Assembly: GCF_011082085.1 (NCBI RefSeq)
Contig: NZ_CP041063.1
Span: 186,001 to 250,000, forward strand
Direction: 5' to 3'
Length of the DNA stretch: 64,000 nucleotides
Source: Bacillus sp. Cs-700
GTDB taxonomy: Bacteria > Bacillota > Bacilli > Bacillales > Guptibacillaceae
The stretch's first letter is position 1. Every line of letters begins with the position of its first letter. The notes under the pieces were generated by a model. That model ran no database searches. It had not been told where the DNA came from and was given only the letters and a program-made list of their open reading frames with translations. Below, one piece after another: positions 23,615 to 33,266 of this stretch. A program made the position numbers and the translations under genes.

Positions 23615-26010
23615 TTGCAAAAGTCATAGTCGATGTACCGGCGAATCAAACTGATCGCCTGTTTGATTATGCAATTCCGGAAGAATGGGAAGAAATGATA
23701 GAACCTGGGATGAGAGTTGTGGTTCCTTTTGGACCGAGAAAAATTCAGGGATTTGTGATCTCGGTCGCGAATGAATCAGAACATGCTAAATTAAAAGAAT
23801 TAAGTGAAGTAAAAGATGTTACCCCCATATTAACGCAGGAGCTGCTTGATCTAGGGTTCTGGCTTACAGAAAAGGCGCTTTGTTACGCAGTATCAGCCCT
23901 TCAGGCTATGTTACCAGCTGCGATGAAAGCAAACGTGACGAAAACAGTTGTGCTTGGAAATCGTGTCAATGAAGAGGCTACATGGCATCGGATGGTATCC
24001 TCTAACGGAGTAAAATGGGACGATTTTCTTTCGCATTTTAGTCATAAAGAATTAAACCGGGCCATCAAAAACGATGAGCTTGAGGTACAGTATGATGTAA
24101 AGGAAAAGACCGCTCCTAAAACCATTCTGTCTGTATCAGCCGCACTTCAAAAGGAAGAGCTTCAAAAAGAAAAGGAAAAGATGGGGAATCGCGCATTGAA
24201 GCAACAGGAAATCATCACGCACTTCATCGAGAATGAAGGAGCTGTTTCGTATAAAGAGCTCATGGATATGCTTGATACAACGCGGTCAACGATTAAATCG
24301 CTCGTCTCAAAAGAAATATTAAAAGAAGAAGAAGTTGAGCTTTACCGTGACCCCTATAAGGGGCGCGAATTTACTCCTTCGACGGCTCTTGAGCTCACTG
24401 ACTTGCAAGAACAAGCGATAACCCCCATTTTGACCAGTATTGAAGATCATCATCATGAGACGTTTCTTATTCATGGCGTAACAGGGAGCGGTAAGACAGA
24501 AATTTATTTGCAGTCGATTCACCGCGTGCTAGAGCAGGGCAAGGAAGCCATTGTGCTTGTTCCCGAAATCTCATTAACACCACAAATGGTGACCAGGTTT
24601 AAAAGTCGATTCGGTTCCGAGGTAGCGGTCTTACATAGTGGGCTTTCCCGGGGAGAAAAGTATGATGAGTGGCGAAAGATTCATCGGAAAGAAGTAAAAG
24701 TTGTTGTTGGCGCACGTTCAGCCGTTTTTGCACCATTTACGAATCTTGGCATTATTATTATTGATGAAGAGCATGAGAGTAGCTACAAACAAGAAGAAAA
24801 TCCTAGGTATCATGCGAGAGATGTAGCGATTAAGCGTGGCGAGCATTACAACTGTCCGGTTGTATTAGGAAGCGCAACGCCATCGCTTGAATCATATGCA
24901 CGCGCATCAAAAGGTGTTTATACTCTTCTTGAATTGTTGCACAGAGTAAATAAGCAGGCTATGCCGACTGTATCAATTGTTGATATGAGAGAAGAATTAC
25001 GAGCCGGTAACCGCTCAATGTTCTCAAACGATCTTTATGACAAATTAAAAGATCGATTAGAGAAGAAAGAGCAAACGGTGCTCTTTTTAAACCGCCGAGG
25101 TTATTCAACTTTCGTGATGTGTCGAGACTGCGGGTATGTAGCAGAGTGTCCTCATTGTGACATTAGCTTAACGTATCACAAGATCAATGGAACGATGCGG
25201 TGTCACTATTGTGGCCATGAAGAGCGTTTTCCAACTCAATGCCCTGAGTGTGAAAGTGAACACATTCGCTTTTTCGGAACAGGTACCCAGCGTGTTGAGG
25301 AAGAACTAACAAAAATCCTTCCAGAGGCACGGGTGGTGCGGATGGACGTTGATACAACGAGGCGTAAGGGAGCGCATGAGAAGCTCTTGAATCAATTCGG
25401 AGAAGGAAAAGCAGATATCTTACTCGGAACACAAATGATTGCCAAAGGTCTTGATTTCCCAAATGTTACCCTTGTTGGGGTATTAGCAGGAGATGCCATG
25501 CTCCATCTCCCTGACTTCCGAGCCTCAGAGAAAACGTTCCAGCTGCTAACGCAAGTAAGTGGGCGCGCAGGACGTCACTTGCTACCAGGTGAAGTGATTG
25601 TTCAATCCTATACACCAGAACATTACAGCATTGAAATGGCTGCCGAACACGACTATCAGTCCTTTTATCAGCGTGAAATGGTCACACGAAAACAATTTGG
25701 TTATCCGCCTTTTTATTTTCTTGCCATGGTGAATGTTTCGCATGAAGAGTTAACTAAAACAGTTGATGTGACAGAGAAAATTGCAGCTTATTTAAAGGAC
25801 CACTTATCAAAACAAAGTGTTGTCTTAGGTCCTGTAGCCTCACCGATCCCACGGATCAAAGATAGATATCGCTATCAATGCATGATAAAATACAAAACTG
25901 AACCGAACTTAACTCATTATTTAAAAGAAATTCAAAAGCATTTTTCAAAGGAAATAAGTCGTGGTGGATTACAGCTATCCATCGATACACAACCTTATAT
26001 GATGATGTAG
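23611..26010 (+). CDS. priA: Primosomal helicase PriA
   Basis: Restarts stalled replication forks by loading the primosome. In its 799 residues there is an N-terminal 3'-end-binding domain, Walker A GVTGSGKTEIY near 290, a DEEH box (DEEHESSYKQ), and a zinc region with paired cysteines (CRDCGYVAECPHC, CHYCG, CPEC). Helicase motifs GTQMIAKGLDFPNV and QVSGRAGR follow. It is full length and overlaps coaBC. Confidence 0.96.
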   Translation: MIAKVIVDVPANQTDRLFDYAIPEEWEEMIEPGMRVVVPFGPRKIQGFVISVANESEHAKLKELSEVKDVTPILTQELLDLGFWLTEKALCYAVSALQAMLPAAMKANVTKTVVLGNRVNEEATWHRMVSSNGVKWDDFLSHFSHKELNRAIKNDELEVQYDVKEKTAPKTILSVSAALQKEELQKEKEKMGNRALKQQEIITHFIENEGAVSYKELMDMLDTTRSTIKSLVSKEILKEEEVELYRDPYKGREFTPSTALELTDLQEQAITPILTSIEDHHHETFLIHGVTGSGKTEIYLQSIHRVLEQGKEAIVLVPEISLTPQMVTRFKSRFGSEVAVLHSGLSRGEKYDEWRKIHRKEVKVVVGARSAVFAPFTNLGIIIIDEEHESSYKQEENPRYHARDVAIKRGEHYNCPVVLGSATPSLESYARASKGVYTLLELLHRVNKQAMPTVSIVDMREELRAGNRSMFSNDLYDKLKDRLEKKEQTVLFLNRRGYSTFVMCRDCGYVAECPHCDISLTYHKINGTMRCHYCGHEERFPTQCPECESEHIRFFGTGTQRVEEELTKILPEARVVRMDVDTTRRKGAHEKLLNQFGEGKADILLGTQMIAKGLDFPNVTLVGVLAGDAMLHLPDFRASEKTFQLLTQVSGRAGRHLLPGEVIVQSYTPEHYSIEMAAEHDYQSFYQREMVTRKQFGYPPFYFLAMVNVSHEELTKTVDVTEKIAAYLKDHLSKQSVVLGPVASPIPRIKDRYRYQCMIKYKTEPNLTHYLKEIQKHFSKEISRGGLQLSIDTQPYMMM

Positions 26011-26031
26011 AATGTGAAAGGGAGTATACGC

Positions 26032-26508
26032 GTGGCTATGAGAGAAATTGTGTTGCATCCAAATGAGGTGCTTGAAGTTGAATGCCATCCTGTAGAGGAA
26101 TTCGATAAAGAGTTGCATCAGCTACTCGATGATATGTTTGAGACAATGTACGCAGCAGAGGGCGTTGGACTCGCTGCACCACAAATCGGTATTCGAAAAC
26201 AAGTTGCCGTTGTTGATACGAGAGAAGAAGAGGCATTAGAACTAATCAATCCAACGATTATTAAATCATCCGGAAAAGAAGTCGACCTAGAAGGTTGCTT
26301 AAGTTTCCCTGGTCTATTTGGCGAAGTTGAGCGCCCATATACCATCACGTTAAAAGCGCTGAACCGTTTTGGCAAACCGTTTAAATTAAAAGCGGAAGGG
26401 TTCTTTGCAAGAGCGATTCAGCATGAGATTGATCATCTTCACGGCGTATTGTTTACAGAGAAAGTCATTCGCTACATTGACCCTGAGCAGGAAGGAGACG
26501 GTGAATAA
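26032..26508 (+). CDS. def: Peptide deformylase
   Basis: Removes the formyl group from nascent chain N-termini. The 158-residue product has the three deformylase motifs [18 protein letters not shown] (metal ligand Cys89) and QHEIDHLHG (His131 and His135 with catalytic Glu). I start at GTG 26032, seven bases after GGGAG, giving [10 protein letters not shown] as in Bacillus Def; the GTG at 26014 lacks a binding site. It lies just before fmt, the formyl-adding enzyme, a conserved pair. Confidence 0.94.
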   Translation: MAMREIVLHPNEVLEVECHPVEEFDKELHQLLDDMFETMYAAEGVGLAAPQIGIRKQVAVVDTREEEALELINPTIIKSSGKEVDLEGCLSFPGLFGEVERPYTITLKALNRFGKPFKLKAEGFFARAIQHEIDHLHGVLFTEKVIRYIDPEQEGDGE

Positions 26509-26510
26509 CA

Positions 26511-27449
26511 ATGACAAAAATCGTATTTATGGGGACGCCGGATTTCTCTGTTCCTGTTCTTGATATGCTGGTAGAAGAAGGGTATACGATCGTCGGTGTC
26601 GTTACGCAACCAGACCGTCCAAAAGGGAGAAAAAGAGTGCTAACGCCCCCTCCAGTTAAGGTAGCTGCTGAGAAACATGGTCTTCCTGTGCTACAACCTG
26701 AGAAGGTGAAAGATCCAGCTCAGCTTCAACCTATTCTAGATTTAAATCCAGATTTGATCGTAACAGCAGCTTTTGGACAAATCTTACCAAATCAGCTTCT
26801 TGAGGCACCGAAGTACGGTTGTATCAATGTCCATGCGTCACTGTTACCGGAACTTCGCGGCGGTGCACCAATTCATTATTCGATCCTGCAAGGAAAGAAA
26901 GAAACGGGCATTACGATTATGTATATGGTGGAGAAACTAGATGCGGGTGATATTTTAACCCAGTCAATCGTTCCAATTGAAGAACGCGACCATACTGGAA
27001 GCCTTCATGATAAACTAAGTGCGTCAGGGTCAAAGCTTTTAAAAGAAACGTTGCCAAAGCTTCTTCATGGTGAATTAACGCCTGTGAAGCAAAAAGATGA
27101 TGAGGCGACGTTTGCTCCTAATATTAAACGGGAGCAGGAGCGAATCGACTGGACAAAAACTGGTGAAGAAATTTATAACCACATTCGCGGCTTACATCCA
27201 TGGCCAGTGGCCTTTACACAATATGAAGGCAAAGTAATGAAAGTCTGGTGGGGAGAGAAGATCGAAAGTGCTGAGAAGGCTGAGCCAGGCTCTGTCCTAT
27301 ATACAGACGCGGATGGACCTGTTGTTGCAACAGGAAACACGACCGCGATTAAGTTAACGGAAATTCAACCAGCAGGCAAAAAGCGCATGACATCTGCGCA
27401 GTATTTACAAGGTAGAACATTCGAGAAAAATGAGAGATTTGGTGAATAG
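26511..27449 (+). CDS. fmt: Methionyl-tRNA formyltransferase
   Basis: Transfers formyl from 10-formyl-tetrahydrofolate to initiator Met-tRNA. The 312-residue protein has [12 protein letters not shown] at the N-terminus and the folate/catalytic region [17 protein letters not shown] near 102-118. A C-terminal OB-like tRNA-binding part follows. It starts two bases after the def stop and overlaps the weakly supported upstream extension of rsmB. Confidence 0.96.
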   Translation: MTKIVFMGTPDFSVPVLDMLVEEGYTIVGVVTQPDRPKGRKRVLTPPPVKVAAEKHGLPVLQPEKVKDPAQLQPILDLNPDLIVTAAFGQILPNQLLEAPKYGCINVHASLLPELRGGAPIHYSILQGKKETGITIMYMVEKLDAGDILTQSIVPIEERDHTGSLHDKLSASGSKLLKETLPKLLHGELTPVKQKDDEATFAPNIKREQERIDWTKTGEEIYNHIRGLHPWPVAFTQYEGKVMKVWWGEKIESAEKAEPGSVLYTDADGPVVATGNTTAIKLTEIQPAGKKRMTSAQYLQGRTFEKNERFGE

Positions 27450-27450
27450 T

Positions 27451-28785
27451 ATGACAAACGTAAGAGAAGCAGCACTTGATGTAATTGAAAAAATCAATAA
27501 AAACCAGGCATATAGCAACCTGTTGTTAAATGAAACAATTAAAAAGCACCAGTTAAGTCGCAAAGATACGGGCTTATTAACCGAAATCGTATACGGAACG
27601 ATTCAGCGAAAGAATACTCTTGACTTCTACCTTGATGATTTTCTTACAAATCGGAAAAGAATTCAGACATGGGTCATTTCTCTTCTACAACTTTCCCTTT
27701 ATCAAATGGTTTATCTTGACCGTGTACCAGATCGTGCCATTATTCATGAAGCAGTTGAAATAGCTAAAAAACGAGGACATAAAGGCATCAGTGGTATGGT
27801 GAACGGAGTGCTTCGGAATACCCAACGGAAAGGGCTTAAGAACCCTGAGGCGATAGAGGATGTTGCAGAACGCATTTCGATCGCAAAAAGTCACCCACTC
27901 TGGCTCGTGCAACGTTGGATCGACCAACTTGGTGTTGAAGCAACGGAAGCAATGTGTGAAGAGAACCTACTTTCCCCTTATGTAACGGCTCGTGTGAATG
28001 TGACACGAACATCTGTTAATCAAGTGATTGACGATCTTGCAAAGGTAGGCGTAGAAGCAGTTCCAGGAAGTTTATCAGAAGATGCCATTAAAGTCATTCA
28101 AGGGAAGGTCCTTGATACAGACGTTTATAAGCGCGGTGACTTAACGATTCAAGACGAAAGTTCGATGCTTGTAGCACGAGCACTTGGCGTTGAACCTGGT
28201 CAGAAAGTTCTTGATGCATGCGCAGCACCAGGTGGGAAATCAACCCACATCGCAGAGCGACTTAATGGATCTGGGCACGTAAATTCTCTTGATCTTCATG
28301 CACATAAAGTGAAATTAATCAAGAAGCAGGCACAGCGTTTGAACTTACGTGCGATTGAAGCAGAGACGCTAGATAGCCGAAATGTAGGTGAACGCTTTAA
28401 AGCCAAATCATTTGATCGCATTCTCGTTGACGCTCCATGTACTGGTTTTGGTGTGTTAAGAAGAAAGCCTGATATTAAATGGTCGAAAAAAGAGGAAGAT
28501 ATTGAGCGCATTACGGTTGTGCAAAAAGGAATTCTCGAAGCTCAGGCGTCTCTTTTAAAACCAGGTGGAAAATTGGTTTACAGTACGTGTACAATAGAAG
28601 GAGCAGAAAACCAGGAAGTGGTAAAACAATTCTTGGAAGAACATCCTGAATTTACCTTAGACAAAACACTCGCTAACCGTTTGCCTAAGGAAGTGGCGGA
28701 GTATTGTGAAGAAGGACAACTTCAGCTTCTCCCACATTATTTTGGCACGGATGGATTTTATATCGCATGTTTAGTTAAAAAATAA
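27451..28785 (+). CDS. rsmB: 16S rRNA m5C967 methyltransferase RsmB
   Basis: Methylates C967 (E. coli numbering) of 16S rRNA. The 444-residue product has an N-terminal NusB-like RNA-binding domain (about 1-140) and a C-terminal methyltransferase with DACAAPGGKSTH, DAPCTGFGVLRRKPDI and STCTIEGAENQ, the two latter containing the paired catalytic cysteines. I start at ATG 27451 after GGTG. A start 21 bases upstream overlaps fmt without a binding site. In B. subtilis rlmN would follow; here prpC does. Confidence 0.95.
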   Translation: MTNVREAALDVIEKINKNQAYSNLLLNETIKKHQLSRKDTGLLTEIVYGTIQRKNTLDFYLDDFLTNRKRIQTWVISLLQLSLYQMVYLDRVPDRAIIHEAVEIAKKRGHKGISGMVNGVLRNTQRKGLKNPEAIEDVAERISIAKSHPLWLVQRWIDQLGVEATEAMCEENLLSPYVTARVNVTRTSVNQVIDDLAKVGVEAVPGSLSEDAIKVIQGKVLDTDVYKRGDLTIQDESSMLVARALGVEPGQKVLDACAAPGGKSTHIAERLNGSGHVNSLDLHAHKVKLIKKQAQRLNLRAIEAETLDSRNVGERFKAKSFDRILVDAPCTGFGVLRRKPDIKWSKKEEDIERITVVQKGILEAQASLLKPGGKLVYSTCTIEGAENQEVVKQFLEEHPEFTLDKTLANRLPKEVAEYCEEGQLQLLPHYFGTDGFYIACLVKK

Positions 28786-28799
28786 TGCTGGATGCTGGT

Positions 28800-28823
28800 G
28801 AATCGTCTGTTTACAGGCGATTC
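28800..28823 (+). other. Stem-loop between rsmB and prpC
   Basis: GAATCGTCTG / CAGGCGATTC arms around TTTA, with no T run after it, so it is unlikely to be an efficient terminator. It may be an RNA processing or stability element, or a remnant where rlmN usually lies. Confidence 0.5.
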
Positions 28824-28862
28824 TTCCCGCATTCTTGTGATAAGAGGAGACGGGGTAATCAC

Positions 28863-29621
28863 ATGCAAGCAATCGCATTGACAGATCAAGGCCAAGTAAG
28901 GGCATACAATGAAGATAGCACAACATTTCTCCGCAATCACCTAGACGAATATTTAGTCATTGTAGCAGATGGAATGGGTGGTCATCAGGCAGGTGACGTG
29001 GCAAGCGCACTCGCAGTTGAATCATTGGAGATAAGTTGGAAAGATGAAAAAGCAGGATTTCGCCCGGGAAGAGCGGAAGCATGGCTTTTACATACGATTC
29101 GGAAAGCGAATGAAACGATCCTTGCCTTCTCAAAAGAAAAACCTGAATATGCTGGGATGGGTACAACGCTTGTCGCCGCAATTTGTACAAATGAATTTAT
29201 TACGATTGGCCACGTTGGAGACAGCCGGGCTTATTTATTTGGAGATCGTGTACTTAATCAAAAAACAAGTGACCATTCTCTTGTAAATGAACTCGTGAAG
29301 AGCGGTCAGCTTTCAGCAGAAGAAGCGGAAGATCATCCACGGAAAAACGTTCTCTTGCGTGCACTTGGAACGGATGATGATGTGAAAGTAGACGTTCACA
29401 CCTTCGAGTGGGATGAACATGAAGCAGCGCTTTTTTGCTCTGATGGGTTAACGAATAAAGTATCAGACAATGACTTGGAAAAAGTGATGAACTCTGAAGG
29501 TTCTCTTAAAGAAAAGGCAACAGAGCTTATTCGATTAGCGAACGAAGCAGGTGGAGAGGATAACATTACAGTTGCAATAATTGAGAACTCTTCAGCTTCT
29601 GGAAGTGAACCCTCATGCTAG
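28863..29621 (+). CDS. prpC: PP2C-type serine/threonine protein phosphatase PrpC
   Basis: A 252-residue Mn2+-dependent phosphatase that reverses phosphorylation by the adjacent kinase PrkC. PP2C motifs are visible: ADGMGGHQAGDVAS with metal-binding Asp36, GMGTTLVAA, HVGDSRAY, LFCSDGLTNKV and GGEDNIT. I start at ATG 28863 (MQAIALTDQGQVR) after GACGGGGTAATCAC; the longer frame runs back into rsmB. It overlaps prkC by seven bases. Confidence 0.95.
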   Translation: MQAIALTDQGQVRAYNEDSTTFLRNHLDEYLVIVADGMGGHQAGDVASALAVESLEISWKDEKAGFRPGRAEAWLLHTIRKANETILAFSKEKPEYAGMGTTLVAAICTNEFITIGHVGDSRAYLFGDRVLNQKTSDHSLVNELVKSGQLSAEEAEDHPRKNVLLRALGTDDDVKVDVHTFEWDEHEAALFCSDGLTNKVSDNDLEKVMNSEGSLKEKATELIRLANEAGGEDNITVAIIENSSASGSEPSC

Positions 29622-31645
29622 GTAAGCATATTAATGGACGTTACAAACTGCTTGAAGTCATTGGAGACGGCGGGATGGCTATCGTCTATCGAGCTTTAGA
29701 TTTAATCCTGGATCGGACGGTTGCTGTAAAGCTGCTTCGTCCAGAATTCTCCCAAGATGATGATTTTATCAAGCGATTTCGTCGGGAAGCTGAATCTGCG
29801 ACCAGCCTGGCGCATCCGAACGTAGTGTCAATTTATGACGTTGGGGAAGAAGAAGATTTTTACTATATCGTTATGGAATACGTAGCAGGAACCACGCTCA
29901 AGCAAAAGATTCGTGATCATGGCGCTCTGCCTATTGAAGAAGCGCTAGATATTATGAAACAAATGACGTCTGCTATTGAGCATGCTCATGAGAATCACAT
30001 CATTCATCGGGACATTAAGCCCCATAATATTCTTATTGATGAGTATGGAGATGCAAAAGTAACGGATTTTGGAATCGCGATGGCCATGACCTCCGCAACG
30101 ATTACGCATACCAATTCGGTACTAGGCTCTGTTCATTATTTCTCCCCTGAACAGGCCCGTGGTGCATTGGCGAATGAACGGTCAGATATTTATTCTCTTG
30201 GAGTCGTGCTATACGAAATGGTCACAGGAGTGCTTCCGTTTTCAGGGGATTCTCCGGTCTCTGTCGCGTTAAAGCACCTACAAGATCGTTTTCCTAAGCC
30301 TAGTTTAATCAATACCTCTCTACCAAGAAATGTCGAACATATTATTATGAAGGCGATGGCCAAGGAACCTGTCCAACGTTATCAAAGTGCGCAAGAAATG
30401 TATGAAGCACTCGATATGGCTCTCGACCCAACAAAAGTTTATGAAAAACCACCTGAGCAGGATGATGAAGAAGCGACAAAAGTCTTAACGCCTATCATAC
30501 CTGATAGTAGAGGTGTAGGACAGAATACGATGCCGCAACAACCAGTTCAAAATGATGAATCTAGTGAACCTCCTCCCAAAAAGAAAAAGAAAGCTGGTAA
30601 GATCGCAATACTTGTGATGCTGATACTCTTACTTCTCGGTGGAGCAGGTGCACTTGCATTTACATTTATGCCTGATCTCTTCTATGTAAGTGACGTGGAA
30701 GTTCCGGATGTAACAGGAATGGAATACGAGGAAGCAAGATCCGCATTAATTGAACAAAAACTTGATGTAAAGAAAGAAGAGCAGTTTAGTGAAGAAGTAG
30801 AGGAAGATGAGGTCATCAGTCAAGATCCTACTTCTGGGACGATGGTGAAAGAAGATAGTACCGTCACACTTTATGTTAGTATAGGGGCTGAAAAAACAGA
30901 GCTCGGTGATTATATAGGGAAACAGAAAGATGAAGTGGAAGCTTTATTAAAAGAACAGGGATTCAAAAACATCAAATTCGAAGACGAAAACCGTGACGAT
31001 GCTCCTGAAGGTGAAATCTTTGATCAAAGTCCTGAAGCTGGGAAAATGGTCCTACCAACAGAAGACGCGATCGTGATTTGGTATAGCTTAGGTTCAGAAT
31101 CATTTCCTCTTGAAGATTTAAAAGATAAAACGAAAGCCGAAGTGGAAGAATATGCGGAGAATGAAGAGTTAAAGCTCGGATATGAGGAGCCAGAATTTAG
31201 CGACTCTGTCGAAGAAGGATCTGTTGTTTCGCATTCTCCAAGTACAGCTGCTCAAGTGAAAAAGGGTGATGAGATTACAATAACCCTGTCGAAAGGTCCT
31301 GAACCCGAGCCAGAGCCGGAACCTGAGCCTGAGCCTGAACCTGAACCTGAACCTGAACCTGAACCTTCACCTGAAGAGGAAGCGATTGTTGTTCCTAACT
31401 CCTTTAAGATCGATGTGAAAAAGGGTGAAGAACATTTAATTGAAATCCTTTATACCGATTCGACAACAGAAGGCGAAGAAATCTCGGAAACCATTACTGA
31501 AACAAAGGAAATTAATTTTGATTTAACGATCTATCCTGGTGAGGAAGCGTCGTACAAAACGTATGTAGATGGAAATGAGAAGAAAGAAAACTCAAAAACC
31601 ATCACGTACGAAGAAGCAAAACAAAAATACGGTAAAAATGAGTAA
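29615..31645 (+). CDS. prkC: Membrane Ser/Thr protein kinase PrkC with three PASTA domains
   Basis: A peptidoglycan/muropeptide-sensing kinase which in B. subtilis controls germination and cell-wall homeostasis. Residues 1-270 form the kinase: glycine loop GDGGMAIVYRA, Lys39 in VAVKLLR, HRDIKPHN near 131-138, DFGIA. A basic stretch precedes one transmembrane helix at about 330-352. Three PASTA repeats follow outside the cell at about 360-560. An (EP)11 repeat (563-584) then leads to a 92-residue acidic C-terminal domain. At 676 residues it is longer than B. subtilis PrkC, partly because of this spacer. Confidence 0.95.
   Translation: MLGKHINGRYKLLEVIGDGGMAIVYRALDLILDRTVAVKLLRPEFSQDDDFIKRFRREAESATSLAHPNVVSIYDVGEEEDFYYIVMEYVAGTTLKQKIRDHGALPIEEALDIMKQMTSAIEHAHENHIIHRDIKPHNILIDEYGDAKVTDFGIAMAMTSATITHTNSVLGSVHYFSPEQARGALANERSDIYSLGVVLYEMVTGVLPFSGDSPVSVALKHLQDRFPKPSLINTSLPRNVEHIIMKAMAKEPVQRYQSAQEMYEALDMALDPTKVYEKPPEQDDEEATKVLTPIIPDSRGVGQNTMPQQPVQNDESSEPPPKKKKKAGKIAILVMLILLLLGGAGALAFTFMPDLFYVSDVEVPDVTGMEYEEARSALIEQKLDVKKEEQFSEEVEEDEVISQDPTSGTMVKEDSTVTLYVSIGAEKTELGDYIGKQKDEVEALLKEQGFKNIKFEDENRDDAPEGEIFDQSPEAGKMVLPTEDAIVIWYSLGSESFPLEDLKDKTKAEVEEYAENEELKLGYEEPEFSDSVEEGSVVSHSPSTAAQVKKGDEITITLSKGPEPEPEPEPEPEPEPEPEPEPEPSPEEEAIVVPNSFKIDVKKGEEHLIEILYTDSTTEGEEISETITETKEINFDLTIYPGEEASYKTYVDGNEKKENSKTITYEEAKQKYGKNE
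31301..31366 (+). repeat. Eleven tandem Glu-Pro codon pairs in prkC
   Basis: Eleven in-frame six-base units GA(A/G)CC(N) encode (EP)11 between PASTA 3 and the C-terminal domain. The last five units are identical GAACCT, the kind of array that changes length by slippage. Confidence 0.97.
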
Positions 31646-31655
31646 GGAGTCCTAC

Positions 31656-32543
31656 ATGGCAGATGGAAGAATAATTAAAGCATTAAGCGGCTTTTATTAC
31701 GTGCAGGATGAAGTTAATAAAGAAATTTACCAATGTCGAGGAAGAGGGAACTTCAGAAAGCGGAAGATCACGCCTCTTGTTGGTGACTTTGTTGTATATG
31801 AAGCAGAAAATAAAACAGATGGGTACGTTCTTGAAATTAAAGAAAGAGAAAATGAATTGGTACGTCCGCCAATAGCCAATGTTGATCAGGCATTTCTTGT
31901 ATTTTCAGCTACTCAACCAACATTTAATACACAGCTCCTTGACAAATTTCTTGTTCATATTGAAGCGAGTGATATTCGACCGATCATCTGCATTTCGAAG
32001 ATCGATCTTGTTTCAAATGCTGAAGAAAATGAAATTATGGCTTATGCAGATGATTACCGGGAAGTAGGGTACGATGTGGTTGTTTCATCTGCCCAGAGTC
32101 TTTCAGGCGTAGCAGAAATCGAACCTTATTTTCAAGAAAAAGTGACAGTATTTGCGGGACAATCTGGAGTTGGGAAGTCCTCACTCTTAAATGCGATTAA
32201 CCCTGACCTTGAGCTTGATACAAGTGATATCTCTACGCATCTTGGTCGTGGAAAGCATACGACGAGACATGTTGAACTTATTCCTTTTGGATCAGGACTT
32301 GTCGCTGACACGCCTGGTTTTAGTTCACTCGACTTTAGAGGAATTGAAGCAGACGACCTATGGCTTTATTTTCCGGAGATACAAGAAAAAAGTAGTGAAT
32401 GTAAGTTTCGAGCATGTACACACCAATCAGAACCAGGCTGCGCGGTTAAAGTAGCAGTAGAAAAAGAAGAAATTAAAGCGTATCGTTACGATCATTATTC
32501 TTCTTTTTTCCAGGAAATAAAGGATCAAAAACGGAGGTACTAA
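31656..32543 (+). CDS. rsgA: Ribosome biogenesis GTPase RsgA (CpgA)
   Basis: A circularly permuted GTPase acting in late 30S assembly. From ATG 31656 (AAGGAG six bases upstream) it has 295 residues. The order is an OB fold, G4 region SKIDLVS, G1 P-loop GQSGVGKSSLLN near 167, G3 DTPGFS, and a C-terminal zinc region CKFRACTHQSEPGC. The longer frame overlapping prkC is not supported. Confidence 0.96.
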   Translation: MADGRIIKALSGFYYVQDEVNKEIYQCRGRGNFRKRKITPLVGDFVVYEAENKTDGYVLEIKERENELVRPPIANVDQAFLVFSATQPTFNTQLLDKFLVHIEASDIRPIICISKIDLVSNAEENEIMAYADDYREVGYDVVVSSAQSLSGVAEIEPYFQEKVTVFAGQSGVGKSSLLNAINPDLELDTSDISTHLGRGKHTTRHVELIPFGSGLVADTPGFSSLDFRGIEADDLWLYFPEIQEKSSECKFRACTHQSEPGCAVKVAVEKEEIKAYRYDHYSSFFQEIKDQKRRY

Positions 32544-32544
32544 C

Positions 32545-33192
32545 ATGATAAAAATTGCCCCTTCTATTCTAGCTTCAGATTTTGCCAGATTAGGTGAGGA
32601 AGTAAAAGACGTCGAAGCAGCAGGAGCTGACTACATTCACGTTGATGTGATGGATGGACACTTTGTTCCTAATATTACAATTGGTGCACCAATTGTACGC
32701 GCGCTACGTCCAGTAACTTCACTACCGTTAGATGTTCATCTTATGATTGAAAATCCCGATCAGTACATTGAAGAATTTGCGCAGGCTGGGGCAGATATTC
32801 TTACGGTTCACGCTGAAGCTTGTCCGCATCTTCATCGCACGATTCAACTAATTAAAAGCAAAGGTGTTAAAGCAGGTGTTGTCATTAACCCAGCCACACC
32901 TGTTGATGCAATTAAACACGTTATTGAGGATGTCGATTTAGTCTTACTAATGACGGTAAATCCTGGCTTCGGAGGACAGGCGTTTATTGACCGCGTCCTT
33001 TCTAAGATTACAGAGACGAAAAAGCTTGCCGATTCATTAGGCGTCTCCCCTGAAATTGAAGTGGATGGTGGAGTGAACGCAGAGACGGCTCGTGCATGTA
33101 TTGAAGCAGGAGCTACTGTGCTCGTTGCGGGGTCAGCAATTTATAGTCAATCTGATCGGAAAGCGGCCATTGATCAAATACGTCAATCATAA
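32545..33192 (+). CDS. rpe: Ribulose-phosphate 3-epimerase
   Basis: Interconverts ribulose-5-phosphate and xylulose-5-phosphate in the pentose phosphate pathway. The 215-residue TIM barrel has HVDVMDGHFVPN near 32-43, the metal-site LDVHLMIE, TVNPGFGGQ and the final phosphate motif VDGGVN. GGAGGTACTAAC precedes the ATG, one base after the rsgA stop. Confidence 0.96.
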   Translation: MIKIAPSILASDFARLGEEVKDVEAAGADYIHVDVMDGHFVPNITIGAPIVRALRPVTSLPLDVHLMIENPDQYIEEFAQAGADILTVHAEACPHLHRTIQLIKSKGVKAGVVINPATPVDAIKHVIEDVDLVLLMTVNPGFGGQAFIDRVLSKITETKKLADSLGVSPEIEVDGGVNAETARACIEAGATVLVAGSAIYSQSDRKAAIDQIRQS

Positions 33193-33220
33193 AACAGCGG
33201 GGCTTTTCCCGCTGTTTTTT
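33191..33220 (+). terminator. Terminator after rpe
   Basis: AAAACAGCGGG / CCCGCTGTTTT stem with a T run; it closes the coaBC-rpe cluster and overlaps the rpe stop. Confidence 0.9.
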
Positions 33221-33266
33221 CATAAGACACTATCCGAATGTTTAGGTAATGGAGGAATTAGGATTC

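Noticed and set aside
33193-33266. TPP riboswitch ahead of thiT
   Set aside because: The gap is too short once the rpe terminator is removed, and the conserved CTGAGA-type core is not seen.
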